Origin: Herbaspirillum sp. meg3
GTDB taxonomy: Bacteria > Pseudomonadota > Gammaproteobacteria > Burkholderiales > Burkholderiaceae_D
DNA length: 64,000 nucleotides
Assembly (NCBI RefSeq): GCF_002257565.1
Contig: NZ_CP022736.1
Location: 3,348,001 to 3,412,000, forward strand
Reading direction: 5' to 3'
This document shows, one piece after another, positions 52,390 to 61,104 of this stretch. The notes beneath the pieces are model-generated. The model was not told where the DNA came from, made no database searches, and was given only the letters and a program-made list of their open reading frames with translations. How positions within the stretch are numbered: the stretch's first letter is position 1; every line of letters starts with the position of its first letter. The translations under genes and the position numbers were made by a program.

Positions 52390-53523
52390 CTAGCGCCGCT
52401 CAACCCAACGTAACGCGACGATCGCCATAAGCATGAACAAGGTGCTTGGCAATGCCGCCGTCAATAACGCGGGCCAGCTGTTGAGCAAGCCAAGATGGGA
52501 GAACAGATTGTTGATCAGCTGAAAACTGACGCCGATCATGATGCCGGTAAAAATCTTCAGGCTGACGCCGCCGGCACGGAAATGCAAATACGCAAACGGT
52601 AAAGCCAGCGCCATCATCACGAAGATCGACAGCGGATACACAACCTTCTTCCAGAAAGCGATTTCGTAACGCTCGGTGCGCTGGTTATTGGCTTCCAGAT
52701 GCTTGGTGTAGGCACGCAAATCGTAGGCCGACATGCGATCAGGATCGGCAAACAGCACCGACAGAATCTCCGGCGTCACCTCGGAGATGAAGGTCGTCGT
52801 CTTGTTTTTGCTGGTCGTGATCGGCGACGTGATCGCGCTGGCTTTGTCATTGGCGATGAAGGTCGTCTTCTGCACATCGGTCAGTTGCCACTTGTGCTCG
52901 CCCAAATAGTCGCCGCGGGCGGCCACGATCATGTCGGACATGTGAAAATCCTTGTCCAGCTCATAGATCTTCACGCCTTCCAGCATGCCATCAGGAGTCA
53001 TGCGTTGAATATTCAGAAAGCGCGTGCCGATGACGTTGCCGTCCAGCCCGTTATCCTTGATCACGTCCTTGGCCCAGAGACCAGAGCGAAATTGTTGCGA
53101 CAGCGAAGAGCCTTGCGCCTGCAGTTTAAGCTTCTCGCCAAACTCGGTCGTTTTCGGCGCAACCAGTTCTCCGAACAAAATCGTGAAGATGGCGAAGCCG
53201 AATCCGATCTTCGCCAGCGCCTTGGCGGTCATGCGTGTCGACATGCTGGACACGCGCATGATGGTGAACTCGGAGTTGGCGGCGAATTGCGCCAACGCGT
53301 AGATGGTACCGATCAGCACCGCTGTCGGCATCAGTTCATAGACATTCCCGGGCAAACCCATCGCGACATACAGCAAGGCGGTTTGCAGCTGATAGCCATT
53401 GCGGCCGACAGCTTCCAGTTGTCCCATCAGTTCAAAGAAAGCAAACAGCGCCAAAAAAGCCGCCAGGGCAAATGCCACCGAGCGTACGATCTCGGCAGTG
53501 ATATAACGTTGTAAGACTCTCAT
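52390..53523 (-). CDS. lptG: LPS export permease LptG
   Basis: A 377-residue inner-membrane subunit of the LptBFG exporter. N-terminal MRVLQRYITAEIVRSVAFALAAFLALFAFFELMGQL and the coupling helix EFTIMRVSSMSTRMTAKALAKIG are typical. Six membrane helices flank a periplasmic beta-jellyroll (about 135-270). It overlaps lptF by one base (TGATG). A longer frame upstream lies inside lptF. Confidence 0.95.
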   Translation of the reverse strand: MRVLQRYITAEIVRSVAFALAAFLALFAFFELMGQLEAVGRNGYQLQTALLYVAMGLPGNVYELMPTAVLIGTIYALAQFAANSEFTIMRVSSMSTRMTAKALAKIGFGFAIFTILFGELVAPKTTEFGEKLKLQAQGSSLSQQFRSGLWAKDVIKDNGLDGNVIGTRFLNIQRMTPDGMLEGVKIYELDKDFHMSDMIVAARGDYLGEHKWQLTDVQKTTFIANDKASAITSPITTSKNKTTTFISEVTPEILSVLFADPDRMSAYDLRAYTKHLEANNQRTERYEIAFWKKVVYPLSIFVMMALALPFAYLHFRAGGVSLKIFTGIMIGVSFQLINNLFSHLGLLNSWPALLTAALPSTLFMLMAIVALRWVERR

Positions 53524-54650
53524 CAGCTCCGCCGTTTCAGAGTAAGCGCACGGCGCATGCCGGACCACAAGACGGCCGGATGATAACGACTGTTGACCTT
53601 CAGTCGCCAGAAGAACAAACCGACCACAATCAGCGCCACCACCAGATGCGGCGGCCACCATCCCAGCATGAACGAGATGCGGTTTTGGCCTACCGACGAT
53701 TGGAATACGCTAACGGTATTGCTATACACAACGAACAGCAGCAGCGCGACCAACAGGCCGATGGAGCGACCCGCACGTGGATTGACGAAGGACAGCGGAA
53801 TCGCCAGCAAAATCAGTGTCAGCGCCATCAGCGGCAAAGCCAGACGCCACAGCATTTCCCCACGGCTGAAGCTGGTGTTCTGCATCAGCAAATCCCAGCT
53901 TTGCAGCGCCCGTACCGACTTTTCGCCGGCAGCAGCTTGCGATTGACCACCAACCAGCAAACCGTAGCGTTCGAATTCAACCATCTGGAAGTCGGGCTGC
54001 GTCGGCACGCCGTCGTAGCGTCGGCCTTGGCTCATGACGACGAATTTTTCGCCATCTTTGTCGACTTCCATCTCCCCTTCTTTGGCAACCACAATGCTGT
54101 TCTTGCCGTCGCGGAAAGTGTTGACGAAAACATTCTTGACCTTGCTGGCATCGCCGGAAATACCTTCAACGAAGAAGATCCGGTTGGCCGTTGCCGATTC
54201 CTGGAATTTACCGGGCGAGACGCGGGCGATGTCTTCGCGTTTCTCAAAGCGCTCGCGGAACTGCGCACTTTGCTGGTTGGCCCAAGGCGTCGCCACGAAA
54301 CTGAGAATGCCCGTGAGCAGAATGATCGGCCAGCCGAAACGCAGCACAGGTTTGATCCAGCGCGTCAGGCTCAGACCACAGGCGAACCAGACCACCATTT
54401 CGGAGTCTTGATAACTGCGTGTGACCACCAGCAGCACCGAGATAAAACCGGTGAGGATCAGAATGATGGGCATGTAGTTCAGTGCCTGGAAGCCGATCAG
54501 CGCAAGCACGTCCTGCGAGTTGACTTGTCCGCCGGCCGCCTGGCCGAGGATCTTGATCAACATCACAGTGAGGATGATGGTAAATAGCGTTGTGAACACT
54601 GCGCCGGCGGTGCTCATCAATTCGCGTCGAAGAGCGCGCTCAAAAATCAT
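53523..54650 (-). CDS. lptF: LPS export permease LptF
   Basis: A 375-residue partner of LptG. MIFERALRRELMSTAGAVFTTLFTIILTVMLIKILGQAAGG is the usual N-terminus, DSEMVVWFACGLSLTRWIKPVL is the coupling region, and NPRAGRSIGLLVALLLFVVYSN lies in the C-terminal helices. First gene of the lptF-lptG-cbiX group and divergent from pepA. Confidence 0.96.
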   Translation of the reverse strand: MIFERALRRELMSTAGAVFTTLFTIILTVMLIKILGQAAGGQVNSQDVLALIGFQALNYMPIILILTGFISVLLVVTRSYQDSEMVVWFACGLSLTRWIKPVLRFGWPIILLTGILSFVATPWANQQSAQFRERFEKREDIARVSPGKFQESATANRIFFVEGISGDASKVKNVFVNTFRDGKNSIVVAKEGEMEVDKDGEKFVVMSQGRRYDGVPTQPDFQMVEFERYGLLVGGQSQAAAGEKSVRALQSWDLLMQNTSFSRGEMLWRLALPLMALTLILLAIPLSFVNPRAGRSIGLLVALLLFVVYSNTVSVFQSSVGQNRISFMLGWWPPHLVVALIVVGLFFWRLKVNSRYHPAVLWSGMRRALTLKRRS

Positions 54651-54762
54651 TCGGGCTTATAATCACAAGGGTCAATGAAGCAGAAAACGAAGCAGAATGC
54701 GTAGCAGATACTGCAAACGATGTAGCAAAATCAGGAAGCAAACAGCAAACTAAGGACAAGCG

Positions 54763-56286
54763 ATGGACTTTAGCATAAAAACATTGGACGCAAAAACCTC
54801 CGTCACCGCCGCCAAGACCGGCACGCTCGTGATTGGCGTCTTTGAAAACCGCAAGCTGACACCAGCTGCGCAAGCATTGGACAAGATGGGCGCGATCACC
54901 AACGCGCTCAAATCCGGCGACATCACCGGCAAACCTGGCTCCACTTTACTGTTGCGCGGCCTGACCGGCGTTGCCGCCGAGCGCGTGTTGCTGGTCGGCC
55001 TGGGTGCTGACGAAGACATTACCGACAAAAGTTTCTCCACTGCAACGCAAGCAACCGTGCGCGCACTGACAACCGTCGGCGCCAACGATGCACTGATTGC
55101 GCTGCCGCTGGACAAGATCAAGGGCCGCGACTTTGCCTGGGCCATTCGCGCTTTGGTGCTGGCTGCACGCGACAATAATTATCGCTCTGACGCGATGAAG
55201 AGCAAAAAAGATCCCGTCCCGACCGGCGTGAAGAAAATCGCCATCGGCGTCTCCACAGCGGCAACAGCCACCGCCAAGGCTGGCCTGGCCGAAGCGGTAG
55301 CCCTGGCCAACGGCATGGAACTGAGCAAGGATCTGGCGAACCTGCCGGGCAATATCTGCACGCCGACCTATCTCGCCAACACGGCAAAGAAGCTGGCCAA
55401 GGAATACAAACTGGGCGTCGAAGTGCTCGACCGCAAGCAACTCGAAGCACTCAAGATGGGCAGCTTCCTGTCGGTCACCAACGGCAGCGACGAACCGCCT
55501 AAATTCATCGTCCTCAAGCACATGGGCGGCAAGGCCAAGGAAGCCCCGACCGTATTGGTCGGCAAGGGCATCACCTTCGACACCGGCGGTATTTCGCTCA
55601 AGCCGGGTGCCGCCATGGATGAAATGAAGTACGACATGTGCGGCGCCGCTTCGGTGCTGGGTACCTTCCGCGCCATCGCCGAGTTGCAACTGAAGCTCAA
55701 CGTCATCGGTGTCATCCCGACCTGCGAAAACATGCCATCGGGCCGCGCTACCAAACCAGGCGATATCGTGACCTCGATGTCGGGTCAGACCATTGAAGTG
55801 TTGAATACCGATGCTGAAGGCCGTCTGATTCTGTGTGATGCGCTGACGTATGTCGAACGCTTCAAGCCAGCCGCAGTGGTCGACATCGCTACGCTGACAG
55901 GCGCCTGCGTTGTCGCACTGGGTCATCACAACTCAGGCCTGTTCACTCGGGAAGACGACGCCCACGATGCGCTCGCCAACGAGTTGCTGGCAGCCGGCAA
56001 GACCAGTGGCGACACCGCATGGCGCATGCCGATTCAGGACGTCTATCAGGAACAGTTGAAGTCCAACTTCGCCGACATCGCCAACATCGGCGGCCAACCG
56101 GCCGGCAGCGTCACCGCGGCATGCTTCCTGGAACGCTTCACCAAGAAGTACACCTGGGCGCATCTGGACATCGCCGGCACCGCGTGGCGCGGTGGCGCGA
56201 CCAAGGGCGCCAGCGGCCGTCCTGTCCCGCTGCTGACCACTTTCTTGTTGAATCAAGCCAAGAAGGCGCAAAAAGCACGCGCGTGA
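54763..56286 (+). CDS. pepA: Leucyl aminopeptidase A
   Basis: A 507-residue M17 metallopeptidase with two-metal active site. VLVGKGITFDTGGISLKPGAAMDEMKYDMCGAASVLG and the signature NTDAEGRL are present. PepA also acts as a DNA-binding protein in some bacteria. Divergent from lptF, as in many proteobacteria; holC, the usual neighbour, is not seen after it. Confidence 0.97.
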   Translation: MDFSIKTLDAKTSVTAAKTGTLVIGVFENRKLTPAAQALDKMGAITNALKSGDITGKPGSTLLLRGLTGVAAERVLLVGLGADEDITDKSFSTATQATVRALTTVGANDALIALPLDKIKGRDFAWAIRALVLAARDNNYRSDAMKSKKDPVPTGVKKIAIGVSTAATATAKAGLAEAVALANGMELSKDLANLPGNICTPTYLANTAKKLAKEYKLGVEVLDRKQLEALKMGSFLSVTNGSDEPPKFIVLKHMGGKAKEAPTVLVGKGITFDTGGISLKPGAAMDEMKYDMCGAASVLGTFRAIAELQLKLNVIGVIPTCENMPSGRATKPGDIVTSMSGQTIEVLNTDAEGRLILCDALTYVERFKPAAVVDIATLTGACVVALGHHNSGLFTREDDAHDALANELLAAGKTSGDTAWRMPIQDVYQEQLKSNFADIANIGGQPAGSVTAACFLERFTKKYTWAHLDIAGTAWRGGATKGASGRPVPLLTTFLLNQAKKAQKARA

Positions 56287-56357
56287 GTCTACGGAGGGAG
56301 TTTTAACGCGATTTAAGGATACTTATCCAGCCTCGTTGAACTTCGCTCCTCAGTACG

Positions 56358-56393
56358 AAAAGCCGTCATCTTCAACGATGACGGCTTTTTTAT
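56358..56393 (+). terminator. Terminator of pepA
   Basis: 13-bp stem aaaagccgtcatc / gatgacggctttt, loop ttcaac, followed by ttt. It lies between convergent genes and can serve both. Confidence 0.93.
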
Positions 56394-56398
56394 TTTCG

Positions 56399-56920
56399 CT
56401 AGCGCGTGAACAACGATGCCAGCAACAAGCCGCCGCAGAGCACGCCCGGTGTCGCCGCGAAATACACTTGCCACGACATTGCAAGATGATGCGTTCGGCT
56501 GCGACGAAACCATGCAGCCAGTGCGGTCGCGGACAACAATACCGGGATCGCCGCCAACAGGATATTCAGAGCGTCTCCATACCCCTGCAAACTGACTGGC
56601 TCTGCCAAACTGAATAGGCAGTTCACGATATTACTGCCGCCCTGCAACACATCAAGAACGAGAACATTCGTCAAGTTGGTCACGTTGATGACGACAAATA
56701 AAAGTAAATGCATCGGGATCGACAAGGCAACGAGAAGCAAGTATTCGGATGCACGCAGTGGAACCGCCGCATAAGCATCACCGGCAAGTTTGCGCGCCAA
56801 ATACTGGTTGCCTTCCCACAGCACGACAAACGGCAGATACAAAAGTCCGAACAAGGCCGCCGCGCCGAAAAAAGTCTCTCCGATACTGCCCTTGTCTTTC
56901 CACATCAGCCAGTCCTGCAT
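56399..56920 (-). CDS. Hypothetical membrane protein
   Basis: A 173-residue protein with four likely membrane segments (about 17-37 FGAAALFGLLYLPFVVLW, 62-85 LLLVALSIPMHLLLFVVINVT, 116-138 ILLAAIPVLLSATALAAW, 150-170). I recognise no family. The ATG at 56920 is used; the frame could open at a TTG one codon earlier. It sits where a holC-type gene often follows pepA but does not resemble it. Upstream, 56921-57195 has no clear element. Confidence 0.6.
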   Translation of the reverse strand: MQDWLMWKDKGSIGETFFGAAALFGLLYLPFVVLWEGNQYLARKLAGDAYAAVPLRASEYLLLVALSIPMHLLLFVVINVTNLTNVLVLDVLQGGSNIVNCLFSLAEPVSLQGYGDALNILLAAIPVLLSATALAAWFRRSRTHHLAMSWQVYFAATPGVLCGGLLLASLFTR

Positions 56921-57195
56921 CAAGACAAAAGCGCTCAGTCCGGCTCCAAGTCGCCATCAGTGACGCCGCAGGTATTGCCAGTAAAACGTCGCAGGTAATA
57001 TCGCAACCGTGGCAGCAAAGAGAAATGACTGCACAAATACTGATGTACCTGCTGTCCGGCACGATGCTGAGAGAAGGAAAGACATGAAAAGACTGGAGAG
57101 AGAATTTTAATCAGATCAGCGCCAACGTGTATATCGCTCATACATCTTTGGCACATAGCGGCAAATTTATGCGACGGGAAGCCCGAGAGGGAGAC

Positions 57196-57435
57196 TTAGC
57201 CGTCACCACGCTTCTCCAGTAACTCGGGCCAAAGCTTGCCCCAGTCGTCCGGAAATAACATCTTGCGTGTAACGACGCCCTGAGACTCCAATTCAAGGCA
57301 AACGGCAATCAGCGGTGAACAGGCGCGATTGCCGTAGCCAATCTGGCGCAGGTAATCAAACGACGTACCGCAACGCACCGCCAGTTGGCTACGCTTTTCC
57401 GCAGAGAGAGAATTGAGATATGCGATCAGTGTCAT
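57196..57435 (-). CDS. Small Cro/YdaS-like HTH protein
   Basis: A 79-residue protein. MTLIAYLNSLSAEKRSQLAVRCGTSFDYLRQIGYGNRACSPLIAVCLELESQG reads as a short helix-turn-helix of the YdaS/Cro type used as phage-like antirepressors or antitoxins. Divergent from the S24 repressor-like gene, over inverted tgctaaat-type sites. No phage structural genes or a YdaT-like toxin are nearby. Confidence 0.7.
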   Translation of the reverse strand: MTLIAYLNSLSAEKRSQLAVRCGTSFDYLRQIGYGNRACSPLIAVCLELESQGVVTRKMLFPDDWGKLWPELLEKRGDG

Positions 57436-57441
57436 GTTGAT

Positions 57442-57498
57442 AATTTAGCATCTGCTACAGACAAGTCAAGCAAAAGCTAATTTACCAAATGCTAAATT
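57442..57498. promoter_or_regulatory. Paired operator sites of the Cro/CI-like pair
   Basis: aatttagcat (57442-57451) and its exact inverse atgctaaatt (57489-57498), with a related agctaattt between them near 57475. They lie in the divergent gap and resemble a miniature lambda-type operator region. Confidence 0.65.
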
Positions 57499-57515
57499 TG
57501 CGTTCAAATGCAGCC

Positions 57516-58220
57516 ATGGATATGCACGAACATCGACGCAGCAGGCTACAGGCTCTCATTGAGGATAACTACGGCGGCGACCGCAAAACCTTCTGCGACG
57601 CCAGCGAGATGAGCGAGTCACGTCTGGCGCAACTGCTCTCTACATCGTACCGGGATGGTCAGGGCTTCGGCGAAAAAGCAGCCCGCAGCCTGGAAGGCAG
57701 ACTGGGACTGAGTCCTCTCTATTTTGACCTGCTGGCTGTCGGCGAAAGCACTGCTCAGCATCTTTATCAACAGCACGCCAGAACGGGTGCCAAGACGGAC
57801 GAATCGATTCCCATCCCTCAGGTCAACTTGAAACTGATCGCAGGTTCGGCCCGCTTCAAATCTGAGGAAGTAGATCCAACGCTATGTGTATGGCGATTTT
57901 CAAAGAGCTGGTTTAAAGAGCGCCACTTGTCCGCCGACAAACTGCTGGCGATCAGTGTGACGGGCTCCAGCATGGCCCCGGCCCTGAAAGACGGTGACGT
58001 CGTAGTCGTCAATACCGCGGACACGCAAGTCAAGGACAATGCCGTCTATCTGATCAACTATCAAGGCGAGGCAGTGGTCAGGCGCATGGCGCTGGATTTG
58101 GGCCGATGGTATTTGAGCTCGGACAACATCAGCCGCAAACAATATCAACGTCAGGAGTTCAATGACAAGAAAGATGTCGTCATCGGTCGCGTCATCCTGA
58201 TGGCCAGCGAACAGATCTGA
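57516..58220 (+). CDS. S24/LexA-like repressor with changed catalytic lysine
   Basis: A 234-residue protein with an N-terminal DNA-binding region (about 8-65) and a C-terminal S24 peptidase-like fold (about 98-230). Ser152 in TGSSMAPALKDGD occupies the nucleophile place. The usual Lys in a VKRL-type strand reads AVVRRM, so Arg189 replaces it. The start at 57516 is chosen because the ATG at 57489 lies inside the operator. Resembles phage CI-like repressors; autocleavage is doubtful. Confidence 0.8.
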   Translation: MDMHEHRRSRLQALIEDNYGGDRKTFCDASEMSESRLAQLLSTSYRDGQGFGEKAARSLEGRLGLSPLYFDLLAVGESTAQHLYQQHARTGAKTDESIPIPQVNLKLIAGSARFKSEEVDPTLCVWRFSKSWFKERHLSADKLLAISVTGSSMAPALKDGDVVVVNTADTQVKDNAVYLINYQGEAVVRRMALDLGRWYLSSDNISRKQYQRQEFNDKKDVVIGRVILMASEQI

Positions 58221-58228
58221 TGGTCGGA

Positions 58229-59590
58229 TTAAGTCATCCGATCATCTTGCCCCACTTGGCTGACCGGCATATACCGCAAGCTTCCGGCCCAAAACAGTAG
58301 CGCCAGCAAGCTCACGCCGGCACCCAATAACGAGACCCCAAGCCATCCCAACACCGCAAATGCCGCCGTCGACATGATCGCTCCGACACCGCTTCCCACA
58401 GCATAAAAGATCATGTAACACGCAACCAAGCGGCTGTGAGCGCCCGTATTCGCGCGAAAAATCATGCTCTGATTGGTCACATGAATCGCCTGTGCCGCCA
58501 GATCCAGCATGACCACACCTGTCGCCAGCAACCACAGACTCTGCGATAGCAAAGACAGAGGCAGCCAGGATCCCAACAGAAGGAGCAATGCCATACCACT
58601 GGTCCACTGCCCTTTTCCGCCGTCCGCGAGTTTGCCTGCTCTTGCGGCGCCCAGGGTGCCGACAACGCCAATCAGGCCGAAAGCGCCGATGGCGGTATGC
58701 GAGAGCGAATAAGGCGGCATGCGTAACGGCAGCACGAGCGCGCTCCAAAAGATATTCATCACGGCAAACATCAGCATCGCGATCACGCCGCGTATCTGTA
58801 GCACACGATCACGCCACATCAATTGCACCATCGATGCAAGCAATTGAAAATAAGAGAGGCGCTCGTTCGCTGATCCGCCATGAACCTGATTGCCATCCTC
58901 GCCATGCTTGGGTAAACGCCCGTACAGCAATATAAGCAGCATCGCCGCCAGTACCGCCGAGACGAAATAGACCATGCGCCAACCAGCGATATCAGCAACA
59001 AATCCGGCCATGGTCCGCGCCAGCAATAACCCTATCACCACGCCCGCCTGCGCGGTACCAACCACCCTGCCGCGCTCGTCCGGGGCTGCAAGCGTCGCGG
59101 CATAGGCAATCAATCCCTGCGTCATGGCCGTACCCAGCATGCCGACCAACAGCATCCCAGCCAACAGCGCAGCAGAAAACGGTGCGGTTGCAACACCGGC
59201 CAACGCCGCCAGCAGCAAGAGAAGCTGCGTCAGTATGAGGCGTCGCCGATCCAGCAAATCGCCAAGCGGCACAACCAGAATCAGCGCCAGCGCAGAGCCG
59301 ATCTGCGTCGCGGTGACGACCACTCCGACTGCCGCCTGGGTAAAGCCGAATTCTGCGGCCAGCGCATCCAGCAGCGGCTGAGCGTAATACACATTGGCGA
59401 CGCTGACACCGCATGCGATGGCAAACAACAGCACCATGGCGCGTGGCATGGCTGACACTACCGGCGTGAACACTTCGTCTGCAGGCCGGTTCTTCCTCAC
59501 TTCATGCTTCACTTCCGCCCTCGCCAACGGCCTCCCGGCGGCACCGCCGTCCGATGGATACACACTGCCGTCCGCCTTGTTTTCAGCCAT
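58229..59590 (-). CDS. MFS transporter
   Basis: A 453-residue 12-helix transporter. The loop 2-3 motif is PLGDLLDRRRLILTQ (about 108-122). The first 47 residues are polar and charged, an unusually long cytosolic tail before VVSAMPRAMVLLFAIACGVSVANVYYAQPLLDALAAEFG, which is typical of the YdeR/SotB-like drug and sugar efflux group. AGGAGGGA precedes the ATG. Divergent from an HxlR regulator. Confidence 0.87.
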   Translation of the reverse strand: MAENKADGSVYPSDGGAAGRPLARAEVKHEVRKNRPADEVFTPVVSAMPRAMVLLFAIACGVSVANVYYAQPLLDALAAEFGFTQAAVGVVVTATQIGSALALILVVPLGDLLDRRRLILTQLLLLLAALAGVATAPFSAALLAGMLLVGMLGTAMTQGLIAYAATLAAPDERGRVVGTAQAGVVIGLLLARTMAGFVADIAGWRMVYFVSAVLAAMLLILLYGRLPKHGEDGNQVHGGSANERLSYFQLLASMVQLMWRDRVLQIRGVIAMLMFAVMNIFWSALVLPLRMPPYSLSHTAIGAFGLIGVVGTLGAARAGKLADGGKGQWTSGMALLLLLGSWLPLSLLSQSLWLLATGVVMLDLAAQAIHVTNQSMIFRANTGAHSRLVACYMIFYAVGSGVGAIMSTAAFAVLGWLGVSLLGAGVSLLALLFWAGSLRYMPVSQVGQDDRMT

Positions 59591-59666
59591 CCGCTCCCTC
59601 CTTTATGTTTGGCTGATTCAGCGTGAAGCTGAGTTTTGAAGCCAATTTCAAAACAACACCAAAGTA

Positions 59667-59681
59667 GTTTCAAATTGAAAC
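59667..59681. promoter_or_regulatory. Candidate HxlR operator
   Basis: Perfect dyad gtttcaa-a-ttgaaac between the divergent MFS and HxlR genes, with a related atttcaaaac nearby at 59645. Confidence 0.6.
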
Positions 59682-59748
59682 CAGTTGAAGTGTAGGTCAG
59701 CGAGTTCTAAAATGCAACCATTGGTCATGCACGAGGAAGCAGCAAATA

Positions 59749-60204
59749 ATGGCAAAGCGGAAAAGTCTGAAGAGCGATCCCTGTCCGGTGGCGCGATCCA
59801 TCGATGTCGTCGGCGACCGCTGGGCGCTGCTGATTATTCGCGATGCCTTCGACGGCATGCGGCGATTCGGTGAGTTTCAGAAAAGTCTGGGCGTCGCCAA
59901 GAACATCCTCTCCACGCGCCTGCGCGACCTGGTTGAAGCCGACATCATGACCGTCGTACCAGCCTCGGACGGCAGCGCCTATCAGGAATACATCCTCACC
60001 CAAAAAGGCAAGGAACTGTTTTCAGTGGTGCTATGTCTGCGTCAATGGGGCGAAGGCCATCTGTTCAAAAAAGGCGAGTCCTGCGCACCGATGGTGGAGC
60101 GCACCAGCGGCAAACCCGTCCCCAAGATAAAATTGCATACCAGCGACGGCAAGCCTTTGAAGCCGGAAGATACCGTCATCAAGAAAAAAGCCGGTGCGCA
60201 TTGA
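59749..60204 (+). CDS. HxlR-family transcriptional regulator
   Basis: A 151-residue winged-helix protein. CPVARSIDVVGDRWALLIIRDAFDGMRRFGEFQKSLGVAKNILSTRLRDLVEADIM is the HxlR core, with a cysteine near the N-terminus (Cys12), as in redox- or aldehyde-sensing members. A long Lys-rich C-terminus follows. Divergent from the MFS gene, its probable target. Confidence 0.9.
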   Translation: MAKRKSLKSDPCPVARSIDVVGDRWALLIIRDAFDGMRRFGEFQKSLGVAKNILSTRLRDLVEADIMTVVPASDGSAYQEYILTQKGKELFSVVLCLRQWGEGHLFKKGESCAPMVERTSGKPVPKIKLHTSDGKPLKPEDTVIKKKAGAH

Positions 60205-60343
60205 CGTTGATACCGGCATGAATTCAAGCGATCCGCCCTGCCTGCCGGCAAGACAAACCAGTCGTCCAGCGTGGCAAAGCAATTACTGAAAAGAACAAAA
60301 CAAAAGAACCGACCCTTCCGGCTCCCCTACTTGAAAGTCAACA

Positions 60344-61093
60344 ATGAACAAAACTTTGCTCTGTACGCTGCTCCTCTCGTTTGCCGGTCATGCGTGCGCG
60401 CAGCAAGCTGCCCCTGATGCAGATTTCCCCGATCATCTGACGGGCGATATCGGCCCCGGCGTATTCCGCCTGGAGCGCAACATCCTCGGCAAGAGCGACA
60501 AGACATCCGTACTGCCTTACGCCTATTTCGACTACAAGCGTTTCTTCGCGCGTCTGGATACCTTCGGGTTCAAAACCGTGAAGATGGGCGCTGGCTATCT
60601 TGAACTGGCTGCGCGCGTCAACTTTGATCACATGGATGCAGAGCGCGGCCTGAACCGCCGCTCAAACTCCATCCCCATCGGTATCGGCACCCTGCAGGAA
60701 ACGCGTTTCGGCGCTTTCTTCCTCAACGCCTTCTACGACGTCAACAAGTCCAACGGCACGTTGCTGGAGGCAATCTATGCGGCACAGGTCGACATCGGCC
60801 GCGCGCATATCTATCCGCAAGTGGGCATTGAGCGCCGCAGTAGCGCCTACAACGACTACTTCTACGGCGTCACGGCCTCCGAATCCGCCGCCAGCGGTTT
60901 CCGCCAATATCACGCCGGCGCATCGACCACTCCGATGCTCGGCCTTACCATAGAAATGCCGATCGCCGAAAACTGGGTAGGCAACATCACCTTCCGCCGT
61001 AAGTGGCTGGGTAACGGTATCGCCAACAGTCCGATCATCAATCACAGCACCGAAAACATGGGGCTGGTCGCGATCAACTATCACTTCAAGTAA
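60344..61093 (+). CDS. MipA/OmpV-family outer-membrane protein
   Basis: A 249-residue protein with a signal peptide (1-19, ...GHACA then QQ) and a predicted beta-barrel. It ends in MGLVAINYHFK, close to the usual terminal aromatic. SNSIPIGIGTLQETRFGAFFLNAFYDVNKSNG and the FRRKWLGNGIANSPII motif are typical of MipA/OmpV. Role is uncertain: a scaffold for murein enzymes in E. coli, a porin-like or adhesin role elsewhere. It lies 11 bp before the hydrolase gene. Confidence 0.85.
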   Translation: MNKTLLCTLLLSFAGHACAQQAAPDADFPDHLTGDIGPGVFRLERNILGKSDKTSVLPYAYFDYKRFFARLDTFGFKTVKMGAGYLELAARVNFDHMDAERGLNRRSNSIPIGIGTLQETRFGAFFLNAFYDVNKSNGTLLEAIYAAQVDIGRAHIYPQVGIERRSSAYNDYFYGVTASESAASGFRQYHAGASTTPMLGLTIEMPIAENWVGNITFRRKWLGNGIANSPIINHSTENMGLVAINYHFK

Positions 61094-61104
61094 TCCGCTG
61101 CGCG

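Noticed and set aside
57196..59590. Considered as a prophage remnant
   Set aside because: Only a repressor-like and a Cro-like gene are present. No integrase, attachment repeats, replication or structural genes flank them.
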